From Brevibacillus laterosporus DSM 25 (GTDB lineage Bacteria; Bacillota; Bacilli; Brevibacillales; Brevibacillaceae): 64,000 nucleotides of DNA. Shown here piece by piece: positions 20,493 through 27,717 of the stretch. The position numbers and the translations under genes are program-made. The notes below the pieces were generated by a model that saw only the letters and a program-made list of their open reading frames with translations, did no database searches and was not told where the DNA came from. Numbering within the stretch: the first letter of the stretch is position 1; the number at the start of each line of letters is the position of its first letter. The DNA lies in the NCBI RefSeq assembly GCF_002706795.1, contig NZ_CP017705.1:2280001-2344000 (forward strand). The letters are read 5' to 3'.

Positions 20493-20900
20493 ATGATAAT
20501 AGAAAGAGATACACTAGCTCGTGATCCTAAACTTATTAATCCGCTAGTGCTCGCCTTTTTGGGGGATGCTACGTATGCTCATTACGTGCGCTACCATTTG
20601 ATAACGCGAGGGATTGCAAAACCAAATCTACTGCATAAAACGGCAAATCGCTATGTGGCTGCAAAAGCGCAAGCGACAATCTTGCACCATCTCATTCCTT
20701 CTTTAACTGAAGAGGAGATGGCGCAAGTAAAGCGTGGAAGAAATGCCAAATCTGGATCAAGCGCCAAGAATGCTGATATTGTTGATTATCGACATGCTAC
20801 AGCATTCGAGGCCTTGGTCGGCTATTTATATTTGAATGGTGAAGACAAGCGATTGCAGGAGATTATTCAACAAGCGTTTGCAATCGTGGAAGGAGAATAA
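20493..20900 (+). CDS. mrnC: Mini-ribonuclease III (MrnC)
   Basis: 135 residues comprising an RNase III catalytic domain without the double-stranded-RNA-binding domain. LAFLGDATYAHYVRYHLI corresponds to the RNase III signature, and ATAFEALVGYLYLNGE carries the second acidic cluster. In Bacillus this dimer matures 23S rRNA ends. ATG 20493 sits just past the cysS stop with an overlapping taaggag site. Confidence 0.93.
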   Translation: MIIERDTLARDPKLINPLVLAFLGDATYAHYVRYHLITRGIAKPNLLHKTANRYVAAKAQATILHHLIPSLTEEEMAQVKRGRNAKSGSSAKNADIVDYRHATAFEALVGYLYLNGEDKRLQEIIQQAFAIVEGE

Positions 20901-20905
20901 ATGAA

Positions 20906-21661
20906 ATGAATGAAGAGTGGATTTTGGGTAAAAACCCCGTTATCGAGGCTTTGCGCTCGGGACGTACTATTAATAAAATCTGGATGGCAGAAGGTGCTAA
21001 TAAAAACCAGATGGGGCCTATCTTCACGCTAGCAAAGGAGCTTGGAGTGGTGATTACCACAGCCAATCGAAAGAAGCTAGATCAATTGGTTAACTCAGAT
21101 AACCATCAAGGGGTCATTGCTTCAGTAGCAGCGTATGACTATGTGGAGATAGATGATATTTTAGCTAAGGCAGAAGAGAGAAATGAAGTACCTTTTGTGA
21201 TTATTTTAGATGAGTTGGAGGACCCACATAATCTAGGCTCCATTCTGCGGACTGCTGATGCAGTTGGAGCACATGGCGTCATTATACCAAAACGTCGGTC
21301 TGTTTCTTTGACAGCAACAGTTGCTAAAGCCTCTGCTGGTGCTATTGAATATGTGCCAGTTGCCCGTGTGACTAATATTGTACGTGCGATGGAGGAATTG
21401 AAGGAAAAGGGCTTCTGGATTGGTGGTACGGATGCGGCAGGAAAACAGGATTTCCGAGAAGGGGATTATACCATGCCGTTTGCTTTGGTAATTGGTAGTG
21501 AGGGGAAGGGAATGAGTCGTCTTGTACGCGAGAATTGCGACTTCCTTTACCGTTTGCCGATGGTTGGACAAGTTACTTCGCTTAATGCTTCGGTTGCAGC
21601 GGCTATTCTAATGTATGAGGTATATCGAGGACGAAACCCACTGTTACCTAGAGGAAAATGA
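20906..21661 (+). CDS. rlmB: 23S rRNA 2'-O-ribose methyltransferase, RlmB/TrmH family (YacO)
   Basis: 251 residues. The N-terminal L30e-like substrate domain (GKNPVIEALRSGRTINKIWMAEG) is followed by a SPOUT knot domain with motif 1 LDELEDPHNLGSILRTADAVGAHGVI, motif 2 VIGSEGKGMSRLVRENCD and motif 3 LNASVAAAILMYEV. It methylates a 23S ribose, probably the position equivalent to G2251, which is inferred from the family. It is 5 bases after mrnC and 1 base before rae1, in an RNA-maturation run. Confidence 0.93.
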   Translation: MNEEWILGKNPVIEALRSGRTINKIWMAEGANKNQMGPIFTLAKELGVVITTANRKKLDQLVNSDNHQGVIASVAAYDYVEIDDILAKAEERNEVPFVIILDELEDPHNLGSILRTADAVGAHGVIIPKRRSVSLTATVAKASAGAIEYVPVARVTNIVRAMEELKEKGFWIGGTDAAGKQDFREGDYTMPFALVIGSEGKGMSRLVRENCDFLYRLPMVGQVTSLNASVAAAILMYEVYRGRNPLLPRGK

Positions 21662-21662
21662 A

Positions 21663-22187
21663 ATGGCTAAAAGAAAGAGCAAGCAACTGCTCATTGTAGA
21701 TGGCTATAACATTATTGGGGCTTGGCCACAGTTGCGCGTCTTGAAGGATCAGGATCAGATGGATGAGGCGCGCGACCTCCTCATCTCTCAATTAGCTGAT
21801 TACCAAAGCTATTCAGGAATTAAGGTCATTGTAGTATTTGATGCCTATAAAATACCCGGAATTGGAAGAAAACAGGAAGATTTTAAGATCGAGGTTTACT
21901 TTACGAAGAAAAAAGAGACAGCTGACGAAAAAATTGAGCGACTAGTTCATGAGTTTTTCGAGAAAAATCGACAAATATATGTCGCTACATCCGACTATAC
22001 TTCTCAACGGGTCATTTTTGGGCAGGGAGCTCTACGAAAATCGGCAAGAGAGCTGTTACTAGAAGTAGAAAATGCCCACAAGGAAATTGATCAAACGGTA
22101 AAACAAACGAATGAAGACCAGTGTTTTTCACGGATTCCGTTAAATGATGAAATAGCGAAAATCTTCGAAAAATGGAGAAGAGAGTAA
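21663..22187 (+). CDS. rae1: Rae1 (YacP), NYN/PIN-like ribosome-associated endoribonuclease
   Basis: 174 residues. LLIVDGYNIIGAWP near residue 10 is the NYN-domain start with the first catalytic Asp. VFDAYK and ADEKIERLVHEFF supply further conserved acidic residues, and VATSDYTSQRVIFGQGA the last. In Bacillus subtilis Rae1 enters the ribosomal A site and cleaves certain mRNAs. ATG 21663 directly follows the rlmB stop, suggesting coupling. Confidence 0.9.
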   Translation: MAKRKSKQLLIVDGYNIIGAWPQLRVLKDQDQMDEARDLLISQLADYQSYSGIKVIVVFDAYKIPGIGRKQEDFKIEVYFTKKKETADEKIERLVHEFFEKNRQIYVATSDYTSQRVIFGQGALRKSARELLLEVENAHKEIDQTVKQTNEDQCFSRIPLNDEIAKIFEKWRRE

Positions 22188-22198
22188 AACGCATTTGG

Positions 22199-22228
22199 TT
22201 GACGCTATTTTATCGATTCATGTATAAT
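22199..22228 (+). promoter_or_regulatory. Promoter for sigH
   Basis: TTGACG (22199-22204), an 18-base spacer and a perfect TATAAT (22223-22228) lie about 40 bases before the sigH start, between rae1 and sigH. Confidence 0.75.
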
Positions 22229-22266
22229 AACACTATCTTATGTAACCAGGTGTCGGAGGGATAATA

Positions 22267-22917
22267 GTGAGTGTTGACCTCAAGGAGTTGAAACATACTC
22301 AATATGATCTGATGTCCGACGAAGAAGTTGTAGAGTTAGTACGAGAGAACGATGCTGAGGCCCTAGAATACCTGATCAATAAGTACAAAAATTTCGTACG
22401 GGCCAAAGCTCGTTCTTATTTTTTGATCGGGGCGGACCGTGAAGATATTGTACAGGAGGGCATGATTGGCCTATACAAATCCATACGGGATTTTAGAGGG
22501 GACAAGCTCACTTCGTTTAAGGCATTTGCTGAGTTATGCATTACCCGTCAAATCATTACTGCGATAAAGACGGCAACAAGGCAGAAGCACATTCCTCTTA
22601 ACTCTTACGTATCGTTGGACAAGCCCATTTATGATGAGGATTCGGATCGAACATTGCTTGACGTGATTTGTGGAACAAAGGTAACTGATCCTGAAGAGCT
22701 GTTTATTAATCGAGAAGAATTTGACGACATTGAAGGGAAAATGAGTGAAATTCTTAGCGATTTGGAACGTCAGGTACTGATGCTTTATCTGGATGGACGT
22801 TCCTATCAACAGATCGCAGTTGAGTTGGATCGCCATGTAAAATCTATCGACAATGCGTTACAACGAGTGAAACGGAAATTGGAACGATATTTAGAAGGTA
22901 GAGAAGTGCAACTGTAA
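22267..22917 (+). CDS. sigH: RNA polymerase sigma-H factor (SigH/Spo0H)
   Basis: 216 residues. Region 2 (DREDIVQEGMIGLYKSIRDFRGDKLTSFKAFAELCITRQIITAIKTATRQKHIPLN) has the sigma-70 core-binding and -10 recognition helices. Region 4 (DLERQVLMLYLDGRSYQQIAVELDRHVKSIDNALQRVKRKL) is the -35 reader. SigH drives transition-state and early-sporulation genes such as spo0A and spoIIA, supporting an endospore-forming host. The start is GTG 22267 after gtcggaggg. Confidence 0.95.
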   Translation: MSVDLKELKHTQYDLMSDEEVVELVRENDAEALEYLINKYKNFVRAKARSYFLIGADREDIVQEGMIGLYKSIRDFRGDKLTSFKAFAELCITRQIITAIKTATRQKHIPLNSYVSLDKPIYDEDSDRTLLDVICGTKVTDPEELFINREEFDDIEGKMSEILSDLERQVLMLYLDGRSYQQIAVELDRHVKSIDNALQRVKRKLERYLEGREVQL

Positions 22918-23047
22918 TTTTTGGATGCTTCTGTGTTGTCTATAAGAATGTATTCGGCCATAAACGCGAAAATCCTGTTTTTTGTCGAATTATATTCAAG
23001 GAAATATTAGTTAGAACGATAGTGTATAAAATTGTCAAGGCATTTCG

Positions 23048-23207
23048 TTGACATTGAGCTAGCTGATGTGATAAATTTGTTTGGTAGCCATAGAGTAGAT
23101 TCTATGGTTACTTCTATGAACATACGGAAAAAAGTAGCGGTTTTTCCCGAGTTTATTTGGGTTGTAGTTATAGTCTTTAGGTATCAGAAAAGATGGAGGT
23201 GGCAATG
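23048..23207 (+). promoter_or_regulatory. Promoter and structured leader of rpmG-secE-nusG
   Basis: 22918-23207 has no gene. TTGACA (23048-23053) and TGtGATAAA (23067-23075) form an extended -10 promoter with a 16-base spacer. The leader then forms an 11-bp hairpin gtagccataga (23084-23094) / tctatggttac (23101-23111), and a second hairpin with a ggaaaaa / tttttcc stem near 23116-23140. Neither is followed by a T-run, so they look regulatory or stabilising rather than terminators. Confidence 0.55.
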
Positions 23208-23357
23208 ATGCGAGTAAACATTACATTAGCGTGCACCGATTGCGGTGATCGTAACTATATCAGCACGAAGAACAAGCGTACGAACCCTGAGCGCATCGAA
23301 AAGAAGAAGTATTGCTCCCGTGATAAAAAGCACACAGTTCATCGTGAAACTAAGTAA
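23208..23357 (+). CDS. rpmG: 50S ribosomal protein L33 (bL33), zinc-binding form
   Basis: 49 residues starting [21 protein letters not shown] near residues 9-12 is one zinc pair. The second expected pair near KYCSRDKKH is reduced to a single Cys, so zinc binding is probably by three Cys plus another ligand, or weak. SD gatggaggtgg precedes tandem ATGs (23205, 23208); the second gives the normal N-terminus. The gene is followed by secE and nusG, the usual order. Confidence 0.93.
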   Translation: MRVNITLACTDCGDRNYISTKNKRTNPERIEKKKYCSRDKKHTVHRETK

Positions 23358-23386
23358 TGATGAACGAGAAGTCTGGAGGTAGCAAT

Positions 23387-23581
23387 ATGAATATCTTTTC
23401 CAGAACAGGTTCGTTTTTAAAAGATGTTGTCTCTGAATTGAAAAAAGTCCGCTGGCCGAATCGCAAAGAGCTGGTTAGCTATACAACTGTCGTTGTGCTT
23501 GCGATTACGTTCTTGGCGGTATTTATGTTTGTGGTGGACTTTGGAATTTCAGAGCTAATCGGTCTTATTATTAAGAAGTAG
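23387..23581 (+). CDS. secE: SecE, preprotein translocase subunit
   Basis: 64 residues, the short single-span Gram-positive form. The conserved amphipathic segment FLKDVVSELKKVRWPNRKELV is followed by one membrane helix (YTTVVVLAITFLAVFMFVVDFGI). It clamps SecY in the SecYEG channel. ATG 23387 has tctggaggtagc upstream; an earlier ATG overlapping the rpmG stop lacks family similarity. Confidence 0.95.
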   Translation: MNIFSRTGSFLKDVVSELKKVRWPNRKELVSYTTVVVLAITFLAVFMFVVDFGISELIGLIIKK

Positions 23582-23597
23582 GTAATATTCGGGTCTT

Positions 23598-23632
23598 AGG
23601 AGGGACGGACGTCTAACGTCCTCGTGGATATG
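23598..23632 (+). promoter_or_regulatory. nusG ribosome-binding site separated from its start by a hairpin
   Basis: The only good SD (aggaggg, 23598-23604) lies far from the nusG starts. Between them GGACGT (23607-23612) and ACGTCC (23616-23621) form a perfect 6-bp stem with a 3-base loop. Folding it brings the SD to about 10 bases from ATG 23630 (or about 4 from GTG 23624). Confidence 0.55.
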
Positions 23633-24166
23633 GAAAAAGCGTGGTATGTCGTTCATACTTACTCTGGGTATGAAAACAAGGTTAAAGCGAATCTGGAAAA
23701 ACGTGTTGAGTCTATGGGCATGGAAGACAAAATCTTTCGGGTGCTTGTTCCTACTGAGGAAGAAGTAGAGAATAAAGACGGTAAAAAACGCACAGTTACC
23801 AAAAAGGTATTTCCTGGATACGTGCTTGTTGAAATGGTTATGACGGACGATTCATGGTATGTCGTGCGGAATACCCCAGGGGTCACGGGTTTTGTCGGAT
23901 CCACTGGAGCTGGTTCCAAACCAACAGCGTTGCTTCCTGAAGAAGCGGATACAATTCTCAAAACAATGGGATTTGAAGCGCCGAAAGTTAGGATCGATTT
24001 TGAGCTTCGCGACATGGTTACTGTAAAGGATGGTCCTTTCACAGGTCGTGATGGAGAAATCATTGAAATTCTGGCCGACAAGCAAAAAATTCGCGTGCTA
24101 TTGGATATTTTCGGTCGCGAGACACCAGTTGAATTAGATTATACACAAGTTGAAAAAATGGATTAA
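23630..24166 (+). CDS. nusG: NusG, transcription elongation/termination factor
   Basis: 178 residues. The NGN domain (WYVVHTYSGYENKVKANLEKR, then FPGYVLVEMVMTDDSWYVVRNTPGVTGFVG) binds the RNA polymerase clamp, and the C-terminal KOW domain (VTVKDGPFTGRDGEIIEI) contacts Rho or S10. ATG 23630 gives MEKAWYVV, the family N-terminus; GTG 23624 would add two residues. Spacing from the SD is bridged by a hairpin. It is the last gene before the rplK-rplA pair. Confidence 0.95.
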   Translation: MEKAWYVVHTYSGYENKVKANLEKRVESMGMEDKIFRVLVPTEEEVENKDGKKRTVTKKVFPGYVLVEMVMTDDSWYVVRNTPGVTGFVGSTGAGSKPTALLPEEADTILKTMGFEAPKVRIDFELRDMVTVKDGPFTGRDGEIIEILADKQKIRVLLDIFGRETPVELDYTQVEKMD

Positions 24167-24335
24167 GAACTCATCTTGAAAAGTATCGTTTCATATGGTA
24201 CAGTTCTTGATGATTCTAGAATCTGCAGACAAATGCGGTTCTCAATCTCACTACTAAATAGCTCATTTGGTTTTTTGGTAGAGTGGGAGGGGCGAGTACC
24301 CCGCATTACCACACACGAAGAAGGAGGTGTATTAC
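24167..24335 (+). other. Non-coding leader between nusG and rplK
   Basis: No gene. aagaact / agttctt (24166-24209) can close a long hairpin with an inner gta / tac, and gggg-cgagta-cccc forms a small stem near 24291-24304, shortly before the rplK SD. I could not identify a clear promoter or known leader family; an L11 or L1 autoregulatory element is possible but unsupported. Confidence 0.35.
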
Positions 24336-24761
24336 GTGGCTAAGAAGGTAATCCGCGTAATTAAACTACAAATTCCAGCAGGTAAGGCAAACCCTGCACC
24401 TCCAGTAGGTCCGGCACTCGGTCAAGCTGGGGTTAATATCATGGGTTTCTGTAAAGAATTTAACGCTCGTACAGAAAGCGAAGCAGGAATGATCATTCCA
24501 GTAGAAATTACTGTATTTGAAGATCGTTCTTTCACATTCATTACAAAAACTCCACCGGCAGCAATTCTATTGAAAAAAGCAGCAGGAATCGAATCTGGTT
24601 CTGGCGTGCCTAACAAAACAAAAGTTGCTACTTTGAAACGTGATAAAGTTCGTGATATCGCGATCTTGAAACAACCGGATCTAAACGCAGCTTCTGTTGA
24701 AGCAGCTATGCGTATGGTTGAAGGTACTGCCCGTTCTATGGGTATCGTAATCGAAGACTAA
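24336..24761 (+). CDS. rplK: 50S ribosomal protein L11 (uL11)
   Basis: 141 residues. The N-terminal domain [32 protein letters not shown] includes the proline-rich thiostrepton-contact helix. The C-terminal half ([22 protein letters not shown]) binds the GTPase-centre rRNA. It is the platform for factor and RelA activation. The start is GTG 24336 after aaggaggtg; a slightly longer frame from 24327 overlaps this SD and is not used. Confidence 0.96.
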   Translation: MAKKVIRVIKLQIPAGKANPAPPVGPALGQAGVNIMGFCKEFNARTESEAGMIIPVEITVFEDRSFTFITKTPPAAILLKKAAGIESGSGVPNKTKVATLKRDKVRDIAILKQPDLNAASVEAAMRMVEGTARSMGIVIED

Positions 24762-24782
24762 TCTGTCTTTGATTGCTTGTTA

Positions 24783-24814
24783 AGGATGAGATTGCAAGTT
24801 TTGTATCTCATCCT
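24783..24814 (+). promoter_or_regulatory. Hairpin in the rplK-rplA spacer
   Basis: A perfect 10-bp stem aggatgagat / atctcatcct with a 12-base loop, not followed by T, lies 46 bases before the rplA start. It is not a terminator. L1 is known in other bacteria to bind its own mRNA, so an L1 site is one possibility; this is inference. Confidence 0.5.
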
Positions 24815-24860
24815 GTGGGAGGATTAAACCGCTACGACCACATTGAAGGGAGATTTGCAA

Positions 24861-25544
24861 ATGCCTAAGCATGGTAAAAAATATCTAGAAGCTACAAAGC
24901 AGATCGACAAGACTAAAGTGTATGCTGTATCTGAAGCGGTCGAGCTAGTGAAAAACGTAGCTTCTGCTAAATTTGATGAAACAGTTGAAGCAGCATTCCG
25001 TTTGGGTGTAGACCCTAAACGTGCTGATCAACAAATTCGTGGTGCTGTTGTATTGCCACACGGTACTGGTAAAGTACAACGTGTTCTTGTATTTGCTAGA
25101 GGTGAAAAAGCGAAAGAAGCTGAAGCAGCTGGAGCAGATTACGTAGGCGATGCAGACATGCTTGCTAAAATCCAAGGTGGATGGTTTGAGTTCGACGTTA
25201 TCGTTGCTACTCCAGACATGATGGGTGAAGTAGGTAAATTGGGTCGCGTATTAGGTCCTAAAGGTCTAATGCCAAACCCTAAAACTGGAACTGTAACATT
25301 TGATGTTACAAAAGCAGTTAATGAAATCAAAGCAGGTAAGATCGAATACCGTGTAGAAAAAGGTGGTATTATCCACGCTCCTATCGGTAAAGTATCTTTT
25401 GATGTTCAAAAACTAACTGAAAACCTTGCAGCTCTGACAGAAGCACTTAACCGTGCAAAACCAGCAGCAGCTAAAGGTATTTACATGAAGAGTGTATCTA
25501 TCAGCTCCACTATGGGTCCTGGTGTACGCATTGATGTAAAATAA
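24861..25544 (+). CDS. rplA: 50S ribosomal protein L1 (uL1)
   Basis: 227 residues, two-domain L1 with [30 protein letters not shown] as the conserved rRNA-binding segment and VLPHGTGK in domain I. L1 forms the mobile stalk at the E site. It starts [11 protein letters not shown] (ATG 24861) after gaagggag, in the L11-L1 transcription unit. A separate promoter follows for L10. Confidence 0.96.
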   Translation: MPKHGKKYLEATKQIDKTKVYAVSEAVELVKNVASAKFDETVEAAFRLGVDPKRADQQIRGAVVLPHGTGKVQRVLVFARGEKAKEAEAAGADYVGDADMLAKIQGGWFEFDVIVATPDMMGEVGKLGRVLGPKGLMPNPKTGTVTFDVTKAVNEIKAGKIEYRVEKGGIIHAPIGKVSFDVQKLTENLAALTEALNRAKPAAAKGIYMKSVSISSTMGPGVRIDVK

Positions 25545-25550
25545 TTACAG

Positions 25551-25770
25551 TTGACTTCTAGTAGAGAAGTTGATAATATATAACCTGTTGTTAAAGAGAA
25601 TATTGTCATACCGCAGACAGAAGGTGCAATGAACCGAAAGGCAAGCTGCTTAATTTCCTTCCGAGGTGTGTACTATTAATAGATTAGTTCTGTTGATATG
25701 TGCCCTCGCGAAACGTCTGCGAGGGCATTTTCAATTTACATTAGGATTGATTGCACGGGAGGTGTAACAA
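25551..25770 (+). promoter_or_regulatory. rplJ promoter and L10-type autoregulatory leader with attenuator
   Basis: TTGACT (25551) and an AT-rich -10 around 25572-25579 start the leader. The segment ccgcagacagaaggtgc near 25613 matches what I know of the L10 leader core, and ccgaggtgtgta follows. A terminator stem tgccctcgc (25701-25709) / gcgagggca (25719-25727) plus tttt precedes rplJ. In Bacillus, L10(L12)4 binding shifts this leader toward termination, matching L10 supply to demand. Confidence 0.85.
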
Positions 25771-26286
25771 ATGGCAGAAATTCGTCCAACTGTTATCCGT
25801 GAAGAGAAAGCACAAGTAATCAGCGAGATCGCTACTAAGTTACGTGAAAGTCAAGCAACAGTAGTAGCTGATTATCGTGGTCTTACAGTGGCTCAGGTAA
25901 CTGAACTTCGTAAACAATTGCGTGAAGCTGGCATTGAATTTAAAGTATACAAAAATACTTTGACTCGTTTAGCTACAGCTCAAGAAAACTTGAGCGATTT
26001 GGACCAATACCTTTTGGGACCAAACGTAATTGCTTTCTCCAAAGATGACGTAATTGCTCCTGCGAAGATCATTGCTGACTTCGCGAAGAAAAATGAAGCA
26101 CTTGAAATCAAAGGTGGAGTTATCGAAGGTAAAGTAGTAGGCGCTGAAGAAATCAAAGCACTTGCTGCACTACCATCTCGCGAAGGCTTGTTGTCCATGC
26201 TTCTCAGCGTGCTACAAGCACCAGTTCGCAACTTCGCGCTTGCGGTTAAAGCTGTTTCCGAACAAAAAGAAGGCCAAGGCGCCTAA
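25771..26286 (+). CDS. rplJ: 50S ribosomal protein L10 (uL10)
   Basis: 171 residues. The N-terminal rRNA-binding domain [34 protein letters not shown] and the C-terminal helix for L12 dimers ([23 protein letters not shown]) are both present. It is the stalk base and, with L12, the likely ligand of the leader upstream. ATG 25771 follows gggaggtg; rplL is 30 bases downstream. Confidence 0.96.
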   Translation: MAEIRPTVIREEKAQVISEIATKLRESQATVVADYRGLTVAQVTELRKQLREAGIEFKVYKNTLTRLATAQENLSDLDQYLLGPNVIAFSKDDVIAPAKIIADFAKKNEALEIKGGVIEGKVVGAEEIKALAALPSREGLLSMLLSVLQAPVRNFALAVKAVSEQKEGQGA

Positions 26287-26316
26287 TCGTTATAAGAAAG
26301 ATTGGAGGACAATGAA

Positions 26317-26676
26317 ATGAATCATGAACAAATTTTAGAAGCTATCAAAGGTATGTCCGTTCTTGAGTTGAACGATCTAGTAAAAGCAATCGAAGAAGAG
26401 TTTGGTGTAACTGCTGCAGCTCCTGTAGCTGTTATGGCTGGTGGCGCTGAAGCAGCTGCTGAGCAAACTGAATTCACTGTTAACCTAGTTAGTGGTGGAG
26501 CTTCCAAAATCAACGTAATCAAAGTTGTTCGCGAAATCACTGGTCTTGGCTTGAAAGAAGCAAAAGACTTGGTTGACAACGCTCCTAAAGCACTTAAAGA
26601 AGGCGTTTCTAAAGACGAAGCTGAAGGCATCAAAGCTAAGCTTGAAGAAGCAGGTGCAACTGTAGAAGTTAAGTAA
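26317..26676 (+). CDS. rplL: 50S ribosomal protein L7/L12 (bL12)
   Basis: 119 residues. The N-terminal dimerisation helices ([29 protein letters not shown]) are followed by an Ala/Gly/Pro-rich hinge ([19 protein letters not shown]) and the globular factor-binding C-domain ([24 protein letters not shown]). It recruits translational GTPases. ATG 26317 has ggaggac at the right spacing. It is followed by a terminator. Confidence 0.97.
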   Translation: MNHEQILEAIKGMSVLELNDLVKAIEEEFGVTAAAPVAVMAGGAEAAAEQTEFTVNLVSGGASKINVIKVVREITGLGLKEAKDLVDNAPKALKEGVSKDEAEGIKAKLEEAGATVEVK

Positions 26677-26697
26677 TTTCTTCTACTTTCTATAGTG

Positions 26698-26732
26698 AAA
26701 TCCCCCTTACCGTTAAGGTTGGGGGATTTCTG
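26698..26732 (+). terminator. Terminator after rplL
   Basis: aaatccccc (26698-26706) / gggggattt (26721-26729), a 9-bp stem with a loop that can pair further (ttaccgttaa), then tctgct. The T-run is short, so some readthrough toward the methyltransferase and rpoB is likely. Confidence 0.75.
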
Positions 26733-26785
26733 CTATCTAGGCTTATTTGATCTTGATTGAATTGCTTGGGAAAGGAGGCAAGAGG

Positions 26786-27382
26786 ATGAGTGATCATTAT
26801 TACACAAACCGACCACAATCGGCACATGAGGAAGCTGAATTTAACTTTGAGCTACTTGGAAAAACCTATCACTTTACTACCGATAGTGGTGTTTTTTCTC
26901 GGGAACGAATTGATTTTGGGAGCGTGCTTTTGATAGAAACCATGCAGTTTTCGGAACATGCGCGCGTTCTTGATGTAGGCTGTGGCTATGGCCCGATGGG
27001 TTTTGCGGCTGCATCGATAGCTAACAAAGGGCTCGTTACTATGATTGATATAAATGAACGAGCAGTAGCACTTGCAAAACGGAATGCAGAGCGAAATGGA
27101 ATTTCCAATGTGGAGATTATGGCCAGTGACCTTTACGAGCAAGTAGAGGATAGAGAGTTTGATGTTATCTTAACCAATCCTCCCATCCGAGCTGGAAAAG
27201 AGACGGTGCATCGCATTTTCACAGAAGGTTATAAGCTTTTAGCGCCTGGCGGTGAAATGTGGGTTGTTATTCAAAAGAAGCAAGGTGCACCTTCTGCTAT
27301 TAAAAAAATGGAAGAATATTTTCGAGAGGTAGAAACTGTCGGAAAAAGCAAGGGTTATTTTATAATTCGAGCAAGAAAATAA
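26786..27382 (+). CDS. Class I SAM-dependent methyltransferase, RsmC-like (YbxB homologue)
   Basis: 198 residues. SAM-binding motif I is VLDVGCGYGPMGFAAA near residues 58-73, and the catalytic motif NPPIRAGKETVHR near 134 is typical of RsmC/RlmG guanine-N2 methyltransferases (NPPF/I). The B. subtilis gene between rplL and rpoB is of this type. The target is probably an rRNA guanine, which is inference. ATG 26786 follows aaaggaggcaa. Confidence 0.88.
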   Translation: MSDHYYTNRPQSAHEEAEFNFELLGKTYHFTTDSGVFSRERIDFGSVLLIETMQFSEHARVLDVGCGYGPMGFAAASIANKGLVTMIDINERAVALAKRNAERNGISNVEIMASDLYEQVEDREFDVILTNPPIRAGKETVHRIFTEGYKLLAPGGEMWVVIQKKQGAPSAIKKMEEYFREVETVGKSKGYFIIRARK

Positions 27383-27392
27383 CCAAATCTCC

Positions 27393-27620
27393 TTGACGAG
27401 GCATTTCCCTTATGTTAACATTATAAAATGTCAATATGGGTTAAATGTCTAAACTGAGCGATTCCTGATTTGTCAATACCTTTTTGTGCTGATTTTTATG
27501 CATAGAGGGTTAAAGCTGTAAAAGGTTGGGAATTCTTTTAGAATAGAGTTTTTTATCAAAAATGAGGTTAAATGGTTAACCCATTTTTATTTTTGTGTCT
27601 TCAGCGTCTGGTGTTATATT
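27393..27620 (+). promoter_or_regulatory. rpoB upstream region: two candidate promoters and a terminator-like hairpin
   Basis: 27383-27717 has no gene. TTGACG (27393-27398) with TAACAT (27416-27421) at 17-base spacing is one promoter. TTGTGT (27593) with TGtTATATT (27612-27620) is a second, extended -10 type. Between them, aaaaatgaggttaa (27558) pairs with ttaacccattttt around an ATGG loop, with one bulge, followed by a T-rich tract: an attenuator or a stop for upstream transcripts. Confidence 0.5.
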
Positions 27621-27717
27621 ACTAGATGCTTTCCGTTTTCCTAAATTAAGAGGGAAGACATGTTGCGGTCAACATCTAACTAAAGGGTGTTGCAACAAAT
27701 AGTGAGGGGTGAATGAG

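Noticed and set aside
24783-24814. Terminator between rplK and rplA
   Set aside because: The stem is good but no T-run follows and the two genes form the usual L11-L1 unit.
27709-27717. GTG start three codons upstream in rpoB
   Set aside because: The GTG forms part of the SD gaggggtg. TTG 27718 gives the conserved N-terminus.
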